NCBI GenBank assembly: GCA_021299615.1
Contig: JAJTHC010000266.1
Location: 1-5,292, forward strand
Origin: Vampirovibrionales bacterium
Lineage (GTDB): Bacteria > Cyanobacteriota > Vampirovibrionia > Vampirovibrionales > JAJTHC01
Length of the DNA stretch: 5,292 bases
Reading direction: 5' to 3'
Shown: in pieces, positions 1 through 5,095 of the stretch
How the letters are laid out: every line of letters starts with the position of its first letter
How positions within the stretch are numbered: position 1 is the first letter of the stretch
Program-made: the position numbers and the translations under genes
The notes under the pieces: generated by a model
Told to the model about the DNA's origin: nothing
The model's database searches: none
What the model saw: the letters and a program-made list of their open reading frames with translations, nothing else

Positions 1-76
1 GAGGAATTAAAGCTTCAAGACGCTTCCATAACGCATCCTTTACTCTGAAAATCATGGCGTTTTTTGACATGGACAT
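1..76 (-). CDS. Partial N-terminus of an IS5-like transposase (DUF4096-type start)
   Basis: Reading leftward from ATG at 76 gives 25 codons before the window edge, with alternative ATGs at 70 and 55. From the ATG at 55 the peptide is MIFRVKDALWKRLEALIP. The pattern of a short lead, then D-x-x-W-x-x-(L/I)-x-x-L-(I/L)-P, is the hallmark of the DUF4096 helix that opens many IS5-family transposases, where it contributes to DNA binding. The frame has a stop upstream at 92-94, so the gene starts in this window. No clear Shine-Dalgarno sequence precedes any of the three ATGs. The catalytic DDE domain would lie outside the window, so whether the gene is intact is unknown. It could still be a chance frame, given only 25 residues. 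Confidence 0.4.
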   Translation of the reverse strand, partial: MSMSKNAMIFRVKDALWKRLEALIP

Positions 77-136
77 ATACCGAAAATGACGTTAACACCT
101 ACATCTTACTATAAAAATCATTTCTCGGATAGGCTC
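1..136 (-). mobile_element. Terminal part of a probable IS5-like insertion sequence, continuing off the left edge
   Basis: The minus strand from 136 downwards begins GAGCCTATCCGAGAAA, a type of sequence seen at the ends of IS5-superfamily elements, and a start codon for a transposase-like reading frame follows 60 to 80 bases later. The bases just outside (CTTA on the minus strand, 137-140) would suit the short CTNA or TNA-type target duplication of that superfamily. Only one end lies in the window, so the matching inverted repeat and target copy cannot be checked. The boundary at 136 is an estimate from the look of the repeat. Inference of moderate to low certainty. Confidence 0.35.
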
Positions 137-271
137 TAAGTGACCAAACGTTCTATTTGCATTTGAAAGAATGTGAGTGGCGATTTAATTTGAGATCTCA
201 AAATATCTATGCTATTCTGTTAAAGGAATTGAGGAAAAATCCTCTCTAAAGTTTACCAGACCCAATTTTTT
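137..271. other. Spacer between the IS edge and the end of ftsY, with two small inverted repeats
   Basis: No coding region is supported here. It holds a perfect 14-bp palindrome, TTTGAGATCTCAAA (189-202), and a 5-bp stem with an A4 loop (231-244, GAGGA/TCCTC). The second lies just past the ftsY stop, but on the minus strand it is not followed by a T-run, so it is a poor intrinsic terminator. The T8-9 tract at 265-273 runs on the plus strand into the ftsY stop. No convincing terminator for the nusB-ftsY transcript is visible. Confidence 0.4.
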
Positions 272-1207
272 TTATATTAACGAATTTAAATAAGCTTCTG
301 CCTCAAACAGATGCAAGGCGTCGACCGATTCGCCAGCGGTGACGTAAATCGTGGGAATCTGCGTATGGTGAGCAATCGATAGCAAGGCACCGCCTTTCGC
401 AGATGCATCCAGCTTCGTGCAGATCAAGCCATCCACTTGCACGGCTTCGTCGAACTGTTTCACTTGAGGCAGGGCATTTCGTCCTGTGGTGCCGTCAATC
501 ACCAAAAGGCTTTTTAAGCTATAACGTAAATCCGCATAAGCGTCTAACGCCTTAAGTAGGCTACGCTTGACTTTCGCTAGCTCTTCCATGAGCGGGGCAT
601 CCACATGCAAACGCCCAGAAGTATCCACCAAAATGAGTGTTTTACGTTTGTCTGAATCCCTTTGCTTCAACGCCTCTTCGATCCCTTGAAAGGCGACCGC
701 CGAAGGAGAACTTCCCTTGCCGTCTTCTTGGGTGAAGTAAGGCACCCCTACACGATTACACCACGAAACGAGTTGAGCATCCGCCGCGGCTCGAAAGGTA
801 TCGGTGCCGATGACAAAAACGTGATGCTCCCGAAAGGCGTGGGCGAGTTTCGCCAACGTCGTGGTTTTGCCTGATCCATTGACACCGCAGAGCATCAGAA
901 CCAGCACATCGTGAGACGCTAAAAGTGTGTCAGGATCAAAGCCCTTCGCCGTTTCAAGCAACGGAGCCAAGGTTTCCATAATCACCGTTTGCCACGCTTG
1001 TGGATCCGTATTCTTGAGCGAAGGGCTTTGGGTTCTTAACGCATCTAGCACCACTTGGATGCTGGCTCCGTCAACATCTGCACGAAACAAGGCTTCTTCA
1101 AGCGATTCTAGGCGATCTTCAAAATACGCTTGCCCCGTGTCTGTGGCGTCACTTTGACGAAACGACTCAAACAAGGCATTCGTTTTAGCCAGTAATTTGC
1201 TCCACAT
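272..1207 (-). CDS. ftsY: Signal recognition particle receptor FtsY (SRP-docking GTPase)
   Basis: FtsY is the membrane-associated GTPase that pairs with Ffh-ribosome complexes and delivers nascent membrane proteins to the translocon. The 311-residue protein is almost only the NG domain. It has a short amphipathic start (residues 1-18), an N-domain ALLEADV-like motif (ALFRADV, 39-45), G1 GVNGSGKT (108-115), the DTFRAAA insertion-box motif (136-142), G3 DTSGR (195-199), G4 TKLD (264-267) and a G5-region AGES (291-294). The long acidic A domain of E. coli-type FtsY is absent, as in compact FtsYs. Several usually strict positions differ: DGTTGR at 238-243 where DAxTGQ is usual, TKLDASAKGG where DGTAKGG is usual, and VTAGES where IGxGE is usual. 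FtsY rather than Ffh is indicated by the lack of a C-terminal M domain and by the N-terminal helix. It starts 2 bases after nusB with only a weak GGA upstream, which suggests translational coupling. Confidence 0.93.
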   Translation of the reverse strand: MWSKLLAKTNALFESFRQSDATDTGQAYFEDRLESLEEALFRADVDGASIQVVLDALRTQSPSLKNTDPQAWQTVIMETLAPLLETAKGFDPDTLLASHDVLVLMLCGVNGSGKTTTLAKLAHAFREHHVFVIGTDTFRAAADAQLVSWCNRVGVPYFTQEDGKGSSPSAVAFQGIEEALKQRDSDKRKTLILVDTSGRLHVDAPLMEELAKVKRSLLKALDAYADLRYSLKSLLVIDGTTGRNALPQVKQFDEAVQVDGLICTKLDASAKGGALLSIAHHTQIPTIYVTAGESVDALHLFEAEAYLNSLI

Positions 1208-1209
1208 GA

Positions 1210-1986
1210 CTACGCTTCGATTTCCGTGATGCGGACTTCTTCTTCAACAGCGGATGCTTCTGCTTGTGCTTCTTCAACCGCTTCAGCAGGTGGATTTTTT
1301 AAGTCCTGCACGATTTTACCCAACACACCGTTGATGAACTTATAGCTTTCAGGCAAAGAATAGGCTTTGGCGAGTTCGACCGCTTCATTGACGGAAACGC
1401 CGTAATCCAAATCATCTTCATACAAGATTTCAGCCAACGCCAACTTTAGAATGAGGCGATCCATTTTAATGAGGCGATCCGTCTTCCAATCGGCGGTATA
1501 CGCTTCGAGCTTTTCAGTGAGGGCATCGTTATGTTCACAAACGCAAGCGATCATGTGCGTGGCGTAGTCTTCCACATGTTGATCTTCCAAATGCACCAAC
1601 ATTTGAGGAACCGCCAACACATTCCACACCCACTCACAGGCAAGCAAGCATTTGTCTAAGCTATGCAAGGTGTCTTGCGTACTAGGCAATGGCACGGCGA
1701 CTTGTGGGGCATCGAAAGACGAGTTCAAGTTGGTGGGATGCTCAAATTCAGCCGTCATAATTTGCTCACTCACCGATTTAAACAAATCGGCAGCAGCTTC
1801 AATATCATCTTGAGCATGAAGCACAAGGGTTTGTGCGGAAGAACGAATCAAACTGGTGAGGCTTTTGTCTTCAGCCACTTTAGCAGGTAGTCTTCCACGA
1901 CTGGCTTCAAGTTGGTACAACGCTAGTAAAGCAAATTTTCGAGCCACACGTCGGCCTTGTAATAAGTTAGGGGAAGAAGTGGTCAT
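1210..1986 (-). CDS. nusB: Transcription antitermination factor NusB, long cyanobacterial-like form
   Basis: NusB with NusE (S10) binds boxA RNA in rRNA leaders and helps RNA polymerase read through without early termination. The start chosen is ATG at 1986, giving 258 residues, because GGAG sits 5 bases upstream. An in-frame TTG at 2010 would add 8 residues but has no ribosome site. Residues 10-25 (QGRRVARKFALLALYQ) are the boxA-binding Arg-rich N-terminus. The C-terminal NusB core runs from about 165 to 230, with DRLIKMDRLILKLALAEI (170-187), VSVNEAVELAK (198-208) and YKFINGVLGKI (215-225). Ordinary NusB is about 140 residues. The extra length comes from an insertion at about 30-110 (including LIRSSAQTLVLHAQDDIEAA, 46-65), recalling cyanobacterial NusB, and from an Ala/Glu-rich acidic tail (233-258). 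Cotranscription with ftsY is very likely. Confidence 0.92.
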   Translation of the reverse strand: MTTSSPNLLQGRRVARKFALLALYQLEASRGRLPAKVAEDKSLTSLIRSSAQTLVLHAQDDIEAAADLFKSVSEQIMTAEFEHPTNLNSSFDAPQVAVPLPSTQDTLHSLDKCLLACEWVWNVLAVPQMLVHLEDQHVEDYATHMIACVCEHNDALTEKLEAYTADWKTDRLIKMDRLILKLALAEILYEDDLDYGVSVNEAVELAKAYSLPESYKFINGVLGKIVQDLKNPPAEAVEEAQAEASAVEEEVRITEIEA

Positions 1987-1991
1987 GGGGA

Positions 1992-1995
1992 CTCC
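1992..1995 (-). promoter_or_regulatory. Ribosome binding site deciding the nusB start
   Basis: GGAG on the minus strand, 5 bases before the ATG at 1986. It supports this ATG over the upstream TTG at 2010, which would place the site inside the coding region. Confidence 0.7.
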
Positions 1996-2237
1996 AGTTT
2001 TAATTCTCAATGAACAGGTTTAATGTAGAAGGCAAAGCAATTTTATCTATTTTCAGGGCATTCATCCTAAAGATGTAGACTCTTAGAAGCTAGTTCTACA
2101 TTATATAATGGATTAAACTAACAGTATTATAGACAATAATGACTTTATCATACTTTAGAACATAGCATAGCAAGAACATTGTTGTCTCACAAGTTTTTTA
2201 TTTCTAAGGATTCTTTATTGCAAGTCACGCTTTTTAT

Positions 2238-2266
2238 TTGAACTCACCAATCTAAGTCACTTTATA
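2238..2266 (+). promoter_or_regulatory. Candidate sigma-70-type promoter next to the receiver-like gene
   Basis: TTGAAC (2238-2243), a 17-base spacer and TTTATA (2261-2266) form a plausible -35/-10 pair. Transcription would begin near 2273, at the end of the Shine-Dalgarno sequence and only about 6 bases before the ATG, which would give a nearly leaderless message. That conflict makes this promoter doubtful; an upstream start within 2100-2200 may serve instead. Confidence 0.3.
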
Positions 2267-2267
2267 A

Positions 2268-2273
2268 AAGGAG
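2268..2273 (+). promoter_or_regulatory. Ribosome binding site of the receiver-like gene
   Basis: A full AAGGAG with 5 bases to the ATG at 2279 fixes this start clearly. Confidence 0.75.
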
Positions 2274-2278
2274 CCGTT

Positions 2279-3142
2279 ATGCCAAAGCCTACGTCACCTA
2301 AAAACTGGATGCAACCTTTCGCTGAGCTATTTGGTATGCAGCGTCCTGTCGTCACAGAAACGAACGAGGCTCCCGAAATAGATGTGGTGGTCGTCGCCAA
2401 TCGGGATGTTCACCACCCTTATAAGAATATCTTGCTCATTAAGGGGGGGCAAATCGTCAGCCCAAAAACATTGGAGACGCTTGAAAAAATGGGGATTTCG
2501 GTTTTAGAGTGTTGTTCCATTAGGACGAAAGACGGAACGATCGAACCCTTAGAGCTAAACATCTTACGTTATATTTTAAAAAAATCAGTTTCTCAAAAAG
2601 TGGTACAGGCTCAAGTGTTTCAATTTAATACCGTTACAAGTCTTTCAAAACCTAAGGAAGAAGCCCCTTTACAAGCGTGGCAACGCCACTTCAAAGTGTT
2701 AATTGTCGCCAACAATAAGCGAGACCAAGAACGCTTGAGACGCTACCTTGAATCGCAAGGCGTTTTAAGCCAGCATATTCACCCTGTTTTACAGGCCTCG
2801 ATGTTGGATTACTTGTATGAAAAATACAGACCTACGTGCTTGATTGTAGATTTACGAACGCATCAGAACTTTTTAAAACAAGGCATCGATGTACTTCAAC
2901 GCCCCATGCACTGCCCTTTTGCATGTCTTGAAAACACGATATTATTGACCAACCCACCTGTGGCGTTTCACTTTAATCCTGAACTCTTACAACTGGAAAC
3001 CGTCTGGCAGATGCCTCACCCCTTGATGCGTCAAGACTTAGACCGTGTCTTGCATCCACTATTTAACCGCTTGCGTCGCTTGTATTTTGAAGCCCCCATT
3101 CCAACAGGGAGTCTCTATAAAACCCCCACTGATACCCATTAA
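2279..3142 (+). CDS. Uncharacterised signalling-type protein with a degenerate receiver-like C-terminal half
   Basis: I do not recognise this 287-residue protein as a named family. No signal peptide or membrane segment is visible, so it is probably cytoplasmic. Residues 35-78 (VVVV...NILLIKGGQIVSPKTLETLEKMGISVLEC) resemble the short 'ready/G-x-x-(L/V)-x-x-L-x-x-x-G-(I/V)' segment found ahead of HD-GYP domains. Residues 137-265 have the alternating strand/helix layout of a response-regulator receiver: strand 1 FKVLIVANN (138-146), strand 3 CLIVDL with D191 at the phosphoacceptor position, strand 4 TILLTNP (220-226), and MPHP (245-248) where a Lys-Pro is usual. The acidic pair after strand 1 is replaced by Asn-Asn and the conserved Lys by His247, so metal-dependent phosphorylation is doubtful (pseudo-receiver). 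No output domain follows. The HDOD gene downstream on the same strand suggests a shared pathway. The frame and start are sound; the domain reading is inference. Confidence 0.6.
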   Translation: MPKPTSPKNWMQPFAELFGMQRPVVTETNEAPEIDVVVVANRDVHHPYKNILLIKGGQIVSPKTLETLEKMGISVLECCSIRTKDGTIEPLELNILRYILKKSVSQKVVQAQVFQFNTVTSLSKPKEEAPLQAWQRHFKVLIVANNKRDQERLRRYLESQGVLSQHIHPVLQASMLDYLYEKYRPTCLIVDLRTHQNFLKQGIDVLQRPMHCPFACLENTILLTNPPVAFHFNPELLQLETVWQMPHPLMRQDLDRVLHPLFNRLRRLYFEAPIPTGSLYKTPTDTH

Positions 3143-3222
3143 ACGTTTAAATGGTATGACAAGACGAAATCAACCTAAATGTAAAGCAATTTGTATCAAA
3201 ATATGTCACACTGGAAATAGCC

Positions 3223-3249
3223 TAAAGTACAGGTATCTTATGACGATAA
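3223..3249 (+). promoter_or_regulatory. Candidate sigma-28 (FliA/SigD) flagellar-type promoter of the HDOD gene
   Basis: TAAAGTAC (3223-3230), an 11-base spacer and GACGATAA (3242-3249) match the flagellar sigma-28 consensus TAAAGTTT-N11-GCCGATAA at 13 of 16 fixed positions with exact spacing. The start would fall near 3256, leaving a leader of about 46 bases before the ATG at 3303. No comparable sigma-70 pair with a TTGACA-like -35 was found in this gap; a lone TAGAAT lies at 3284-3289. Chemotaxis and motility genes are the usual sigma-28 targets, so the HDOD gene may belong to a motility regulon. Confidence 0.5.
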
Positions 3250-3302
3250 GAACGATATAACCATCTCTACATTAAGTTAAAATTAGAATCGAGTGTGACG
3301 AA

Positions 3303-4271
3303 ATGCCTACAACACCATTTTCAACAGGCTCTCAAACAGGTTTCAGCCCCACACCTCCACCGAATAAGCAACGGATTCTAAAAGGTGTGCGAGACATTCC
3401 CGCCCTACCACAAGTGGTCACACAAGTGGTGGAGTTGCTCAACAAGCCCAGCTCTAGCAGTTCTCAAATTGCGGATCTTATTAGTTACGATCCTGGCTTG
3501 ACCTCCCGTATTCTTCGCATGGTCAATTCTAGTGCCTACGGCATTCCTCGCCAAGTCACCAGTATTCAACATTCGATTGCCATGCTTGGTTATAACGCTG
3601 TTAGAGGCTTGGTCTTAGGGGCTTCGATTTGTCAGATTTTTTCGGCTCCAAATCTGGATGCCAAAGGTAACCCCACATCTAAAAAGAAGCAAGGGCTTGA
3701 TTTAGAAGGTTTTTGGCAACATGCGTTAATGACGGCGTTTTTCGCCAAGCATTTGGCAGAACATTTTAAATTACCTGAAGCGGACGACATCTTTAGTGCA
3801 GGCATGCTCCATAATATAGGTGTTTTAGTCTTACATACGCAAGATGTGGTGAGTGATGCCGTCGTACATACTGCCCTTGACAAAAAGAAAATTTGGCGAT
3901 ACGCCCCTCAAGCCCTACCCATTGAGTATTCGGTGTTAGCCTTCACCCATGTAGACTTGGGAGCTGAATTGGCTCAACGTTGGCAGTTGCCTAAGATCAT
4001 GCAAGCGGTGATGAGTCGATACAACAGACCTGCCTTAACAGGAGACGACACGGACTCTGCCGTTTTTGCTGTTGCTTTAGCTCACTACTTACTGGCATTA
4101 GTCGTTCAAGTTGATTACCACTTTGACAAAATTAGTTGTGATCAATTACCAGATACGCTCTGTACTTTTTTTAGGCTCGAAGCTGATGAAGACGTTCAAG
4201 CCTTATGCGAACATATTGCACCTCTTCTTGCTGAAAGTGAAGAAATCATGCAGTCTTTAATAGGGGCGTAA
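3303..4271 (+). CDS. HDOD-domain signalling protein
   Basis: HDOD domains are catalytically altered relatives of HD phosphohydrolases that act as signalling or scaffold modules, often linked to motility, biofilm or c-di-GMP pathways. The 322-residue protein has a Ser/Thr/Pro-rich start (1-22), then the HDOD domain (about 25-245): ILKGVRDIPALPQVV (25-39), DPGLTSRILRMVNSSAYGIP (63-82), SIQHSIAMLGYNAVRGLVLG (87-106), FWQHALMTAFFAKHLA (137-152), MLHNIGVLVL (168-177) and FTHVDLGAELAQRWQLP (214-230). The HD motif reads His-Asn (170-171) and the usual HH after the W-x-L-P helix reads Arg-Tyr (239-240), so metal-dependent hydrolysis is unlikely. A helical tail (250-322) has no recognised output domain. 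A Lys-rich insertion (about 117-133) separates two helices. The start ATG has only a weak GAG 9 bases upstream. It follows the receiver-like gene on the same strand by 160 bases and may have its own promoter. Confidence 0.88.
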   Translation: MPTTPFSTGSQTGFSPTPPPNKQRILKGVRDIPALPQVVTQVVELLNKPSSSSSQIADLISYDPGLTSRILRMVNSSAYGIPRQVTSIQHSIAMLGYNAVRGLVLGASICQIFSAPNLDAKGNPTSKKKQGLDLEGFWQHALMTAFFAKHLAEHFKLPEADDIFSAGMLHNIGVLVLHTQDVVSDAVVHTALDKKKIWRYAPQALPIEYSVLAFTHVDLGAELAQRWQLPKIMQAVMSRYNRPALTGDDTDSAVFAVALAHYLLALVVQVDYHFDKISCDQLPDTLCTFFRLEADEDVQALCEHIAPLLAESEEIMQSLIGA

Positions 4272-4288
4272 AAAGGGATAGTCCCTTT
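4272..4288 (+). other. Small hairpin just after the HDOD stop codon
   Basis: AAAGGGA (4272-4278), a TAG loop and TCCCTTT (4282-4288) form a perfect 7-bp stem immediately after the stop. It has no T-run of its own, so it is more likely a 3'-end stabilising structure than a terminator. Confidence 0.35.
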
Positions 4289-4310
4289 GAGATATAACGT
4301 ATTGTTACAG

Positions 4311-4345
4311 AAGCTCACTTTATCGCAAAGTGAGCTTGCTTTTAT
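4311..4345 (+). terminator. Intrinsic terminator of the HDOD transcript (first of two)
   Basis: A perfect 11-bp inverted repeat, AAGCTCACTTT (4311-4321) and AAAGTGAGCTT (4327-4337) with an ATCGC loop, is followed by GCTTTTATT. The T-tract is short and starts 2 bases late, so termination may be partial. On the minus strand no T-run follows the stem. Confidence 0.65.
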
Positions 4346-4406
4346 TCATCTTTCGATGTACATTTGTAGGTGAAAATACTCTTATTTCTCTCTCTCTTAA
4401 TTCGTC

Positions 4407-4435
4407 CCCTCAATTTCTTATTGAGGGTTTTTTTT
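4407..4435 (+). terminator. Strong intrinsic terminator (second of two)
   Basis: CCCTCAAT (4407-4414), loop TTCTT and ATTGAGGG (4420-4427) form a perfect 8-bp stem followed directly by eight T residues (4428-4435). This is a textbook plus-strand terminator just before the msrA stop, and would prevent antisense transcription into msrA. On the minus strand, A8 precedes the stem but no T-run follows, so it would serve msrA poorly. Confidence 0.8.
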
Positions 4436-4442
4436 ACTGTTT

Positions 4443-4961
4443 TCATAGCAGGGGTGCTGATTTTAGCACGGTATCTACATCATGAACAACGTGGCAGCTT
4501 CCTCTGTATGGATTTTTCGCCAAGTATTGTTGATGGTAGGCTTCCGCCTTCCAAAATGTCTCCGCTGGCAAAAGTTCTGTGACAATAGGCTTACTAAACA
4601 AAGCTTGAGCATATGCTTTACCTTTTAAAGCAATATCAACTTGTTCGGTCGTTGTAGTATAAACTCCACTACGGTATTGCGTCCCCACATCGACACCCTG
4701 CCTGTTCAATTGGGTAGGATCATGCAAGTGCCAAAACAACCAAAGCAACTGATTAAATGTAACAATTTTGCTGTCAAAAATCACCTCAACAGCTTCGGCG
4801 TGTTGGGTGCGTCCTGTGCAAACGTCTTGGTAAGTGGGGGCGTGCGTTTCGCCGTTCATATAACCCACTGATGTTTCTAAAACACCTGACACGCTTGCGA
4901 AAATAGCTTCTACACCCCAAAAGCATCCTGCAGCGAAATACGCTTTTTCTTGCAGCATCAT
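4443..4961 (-). CDS. msrA: Peptide-methionine (S)-S-oxide reductase MsrA
   Basis: MsrA reduces methionine-S-sulfoxide, free or in proteins, back to methionine in the cytoplasm, using a catalytic Cys sulfenic acid that is recycled through thioredoxin. The 172-residue length is normal for a single-domain MsrA. Signatures in order are GCFWG (12-16, catalytic Cys13), GVLETSVGYMNGE (26-38), PTYQDVCTGRTQHAEAVEV (42-60), HDPTQLNRQGVDVGTQYRS (80-98) and FWKAEAYHQQYL (136-147). Cys156 near the C-terminus (GSCHVV) is a possible resolving Cys; Cys48 is the common VC(T/S)G residue. No MsrB domain is fused. The start ATG at 4961 has AAGGAG 5 bases upstream; a second ATG follows directly. The gene is convergent with the HDOD gene and divergent from the probable rRNA promoter. 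No good minus-strand terminator was seen downstream. Confidence 0.95.
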   Translation of the reverse strand: MMLQEKAYFAAGCFWGVEAIFASVSGVLETSVGYMNGETHAPTYQDVCTGRTQHAEAVEVIFDSKIVTFNQLLWLFWHLHDPTQLNRQGVDVGTQYRSGVYTTTTEQVDIALKGKAYAQALFSKPIVTELLPAETFWKAEAYHQQYLAKNPYRGSCHVVHDVDTVLKSAPLL

Positions 4962-4966
4962 GGCAA

Positions 4967-4992
4967 CTCCTTTTCTTACTACGTTGATTATA
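4967..4992 (-). promoter_or_regulatory. msrA -10 box and ribosome binding site
   Basis: The minus strand carries a perfect TATAAT (4992-4987) and, downstream, AAGGAG (4972-4967) 5 bases before the ATG. A start near 4980 leaves a leader of about 19 bases. No -35 resembling TTGACA is present at the normal distance (ATGACA lies 23 bases away), so the promoter may need an activator or be a weak one. Confidence 0.5.
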
Positions 4993-5020
4993 ATGTTACA
5001 TTAGAATAGATAAATTGTCA

Positions 5021-5089
5021 TACAAAAGTCATAAAAAAATAAGTTTTTTGAAATTGGGTGTTGACGTGGGAAATCGTTTGGGTGATGAT
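5021..5089 (+). promoter_or_regulatory. Probable rRNA operon promoter with UP-like A/T tract
   Basis: TTGACG (5061-5066), a 17-base spacer and GATGAT (5084-5089) form a sigma-70-type promoter. Runs of A and T from about 5021 to 5055 immediately upstream have the position and make-up of an UP element, the feature that drives strong rRNA promoters. The start would be near 5096. Its identity as an rRNA promoter depends on the leader described next. Confidence 0.5.
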
Positions 5090-5095
5090 AGCTTT

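Larger units (their letters stand above)
2011..2278. other. Divergent intergenic region between nusB and the receiver-like gene
   Basis: This AT-rich region should hold the promoters of both divergent units. The self-complementary ATTATATAAT (2100-2109) gives a perfect TATAAT -10 on both strands (2104-2109 plus, 2105-2100 minus), and a second minus-strand TATAAT lies at 2131-2126. None has a clear TTGACA-like -35 at 16-18 bases, so these are candidates only. No open frame, RNA gene or riboswitch-like structure was recognised. Confidence 0.35.

Noticed and set aside
231..244. GAGGA/TCCTC hairpin as the ftsY terminator
   Set aside because: Only a 5-bp stem and no T-run follows it on the minus strand.
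662..1157. Plus-strand frames opposite ftsY
   Set aside because: Antisense shadows of a well-supported GTPase gene with low-complexity, unfamiliar peptides and no ribosome sites.
1450..1480. Direct repeat of AATGAGGCGATCC, 18 bases apart
   Set aside because: It encodes the naturally repeated DRLI-DRLI pattern of the conserved NusB core helix, so it is a by-product of the protein and not a DNA element.
1663..1890. Plus-strand frame opposite nusB
   Set aside because: Shadow of the NusB insertion region; no family resemblance or start signal.
1210..2010. NusB starting at TTG 2010 with MRIKTGVP
   Set aside because: The Shine-Dalgarno GGAG lies inside that extension and is well placed for the ATG at 1986.
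3045..3260. Plus-strand frame overlapping the end of the receiver-like gene and the gap before HDOD
   Set aside because: Mostly inside the real gene in another frame, peptide unlike a protein, and it would run through the candidate sigma-28 promoter.
3632..3883. Minus-strand frame opposite the HDOD gene
   Set aside because: Cys/Ser-rich antisense shadow of a recognisable HDOD domain.
4370..4582. Plus-strand frame with a hydrophobic start that looks like a small membrane protein
   Set aside because: It runs through the strong terminator hairpin and T8 tract and then antisense into msrA; the hydrophobic residues come from T-rich non-coding sequence. It uses a GTG start without supporting context.
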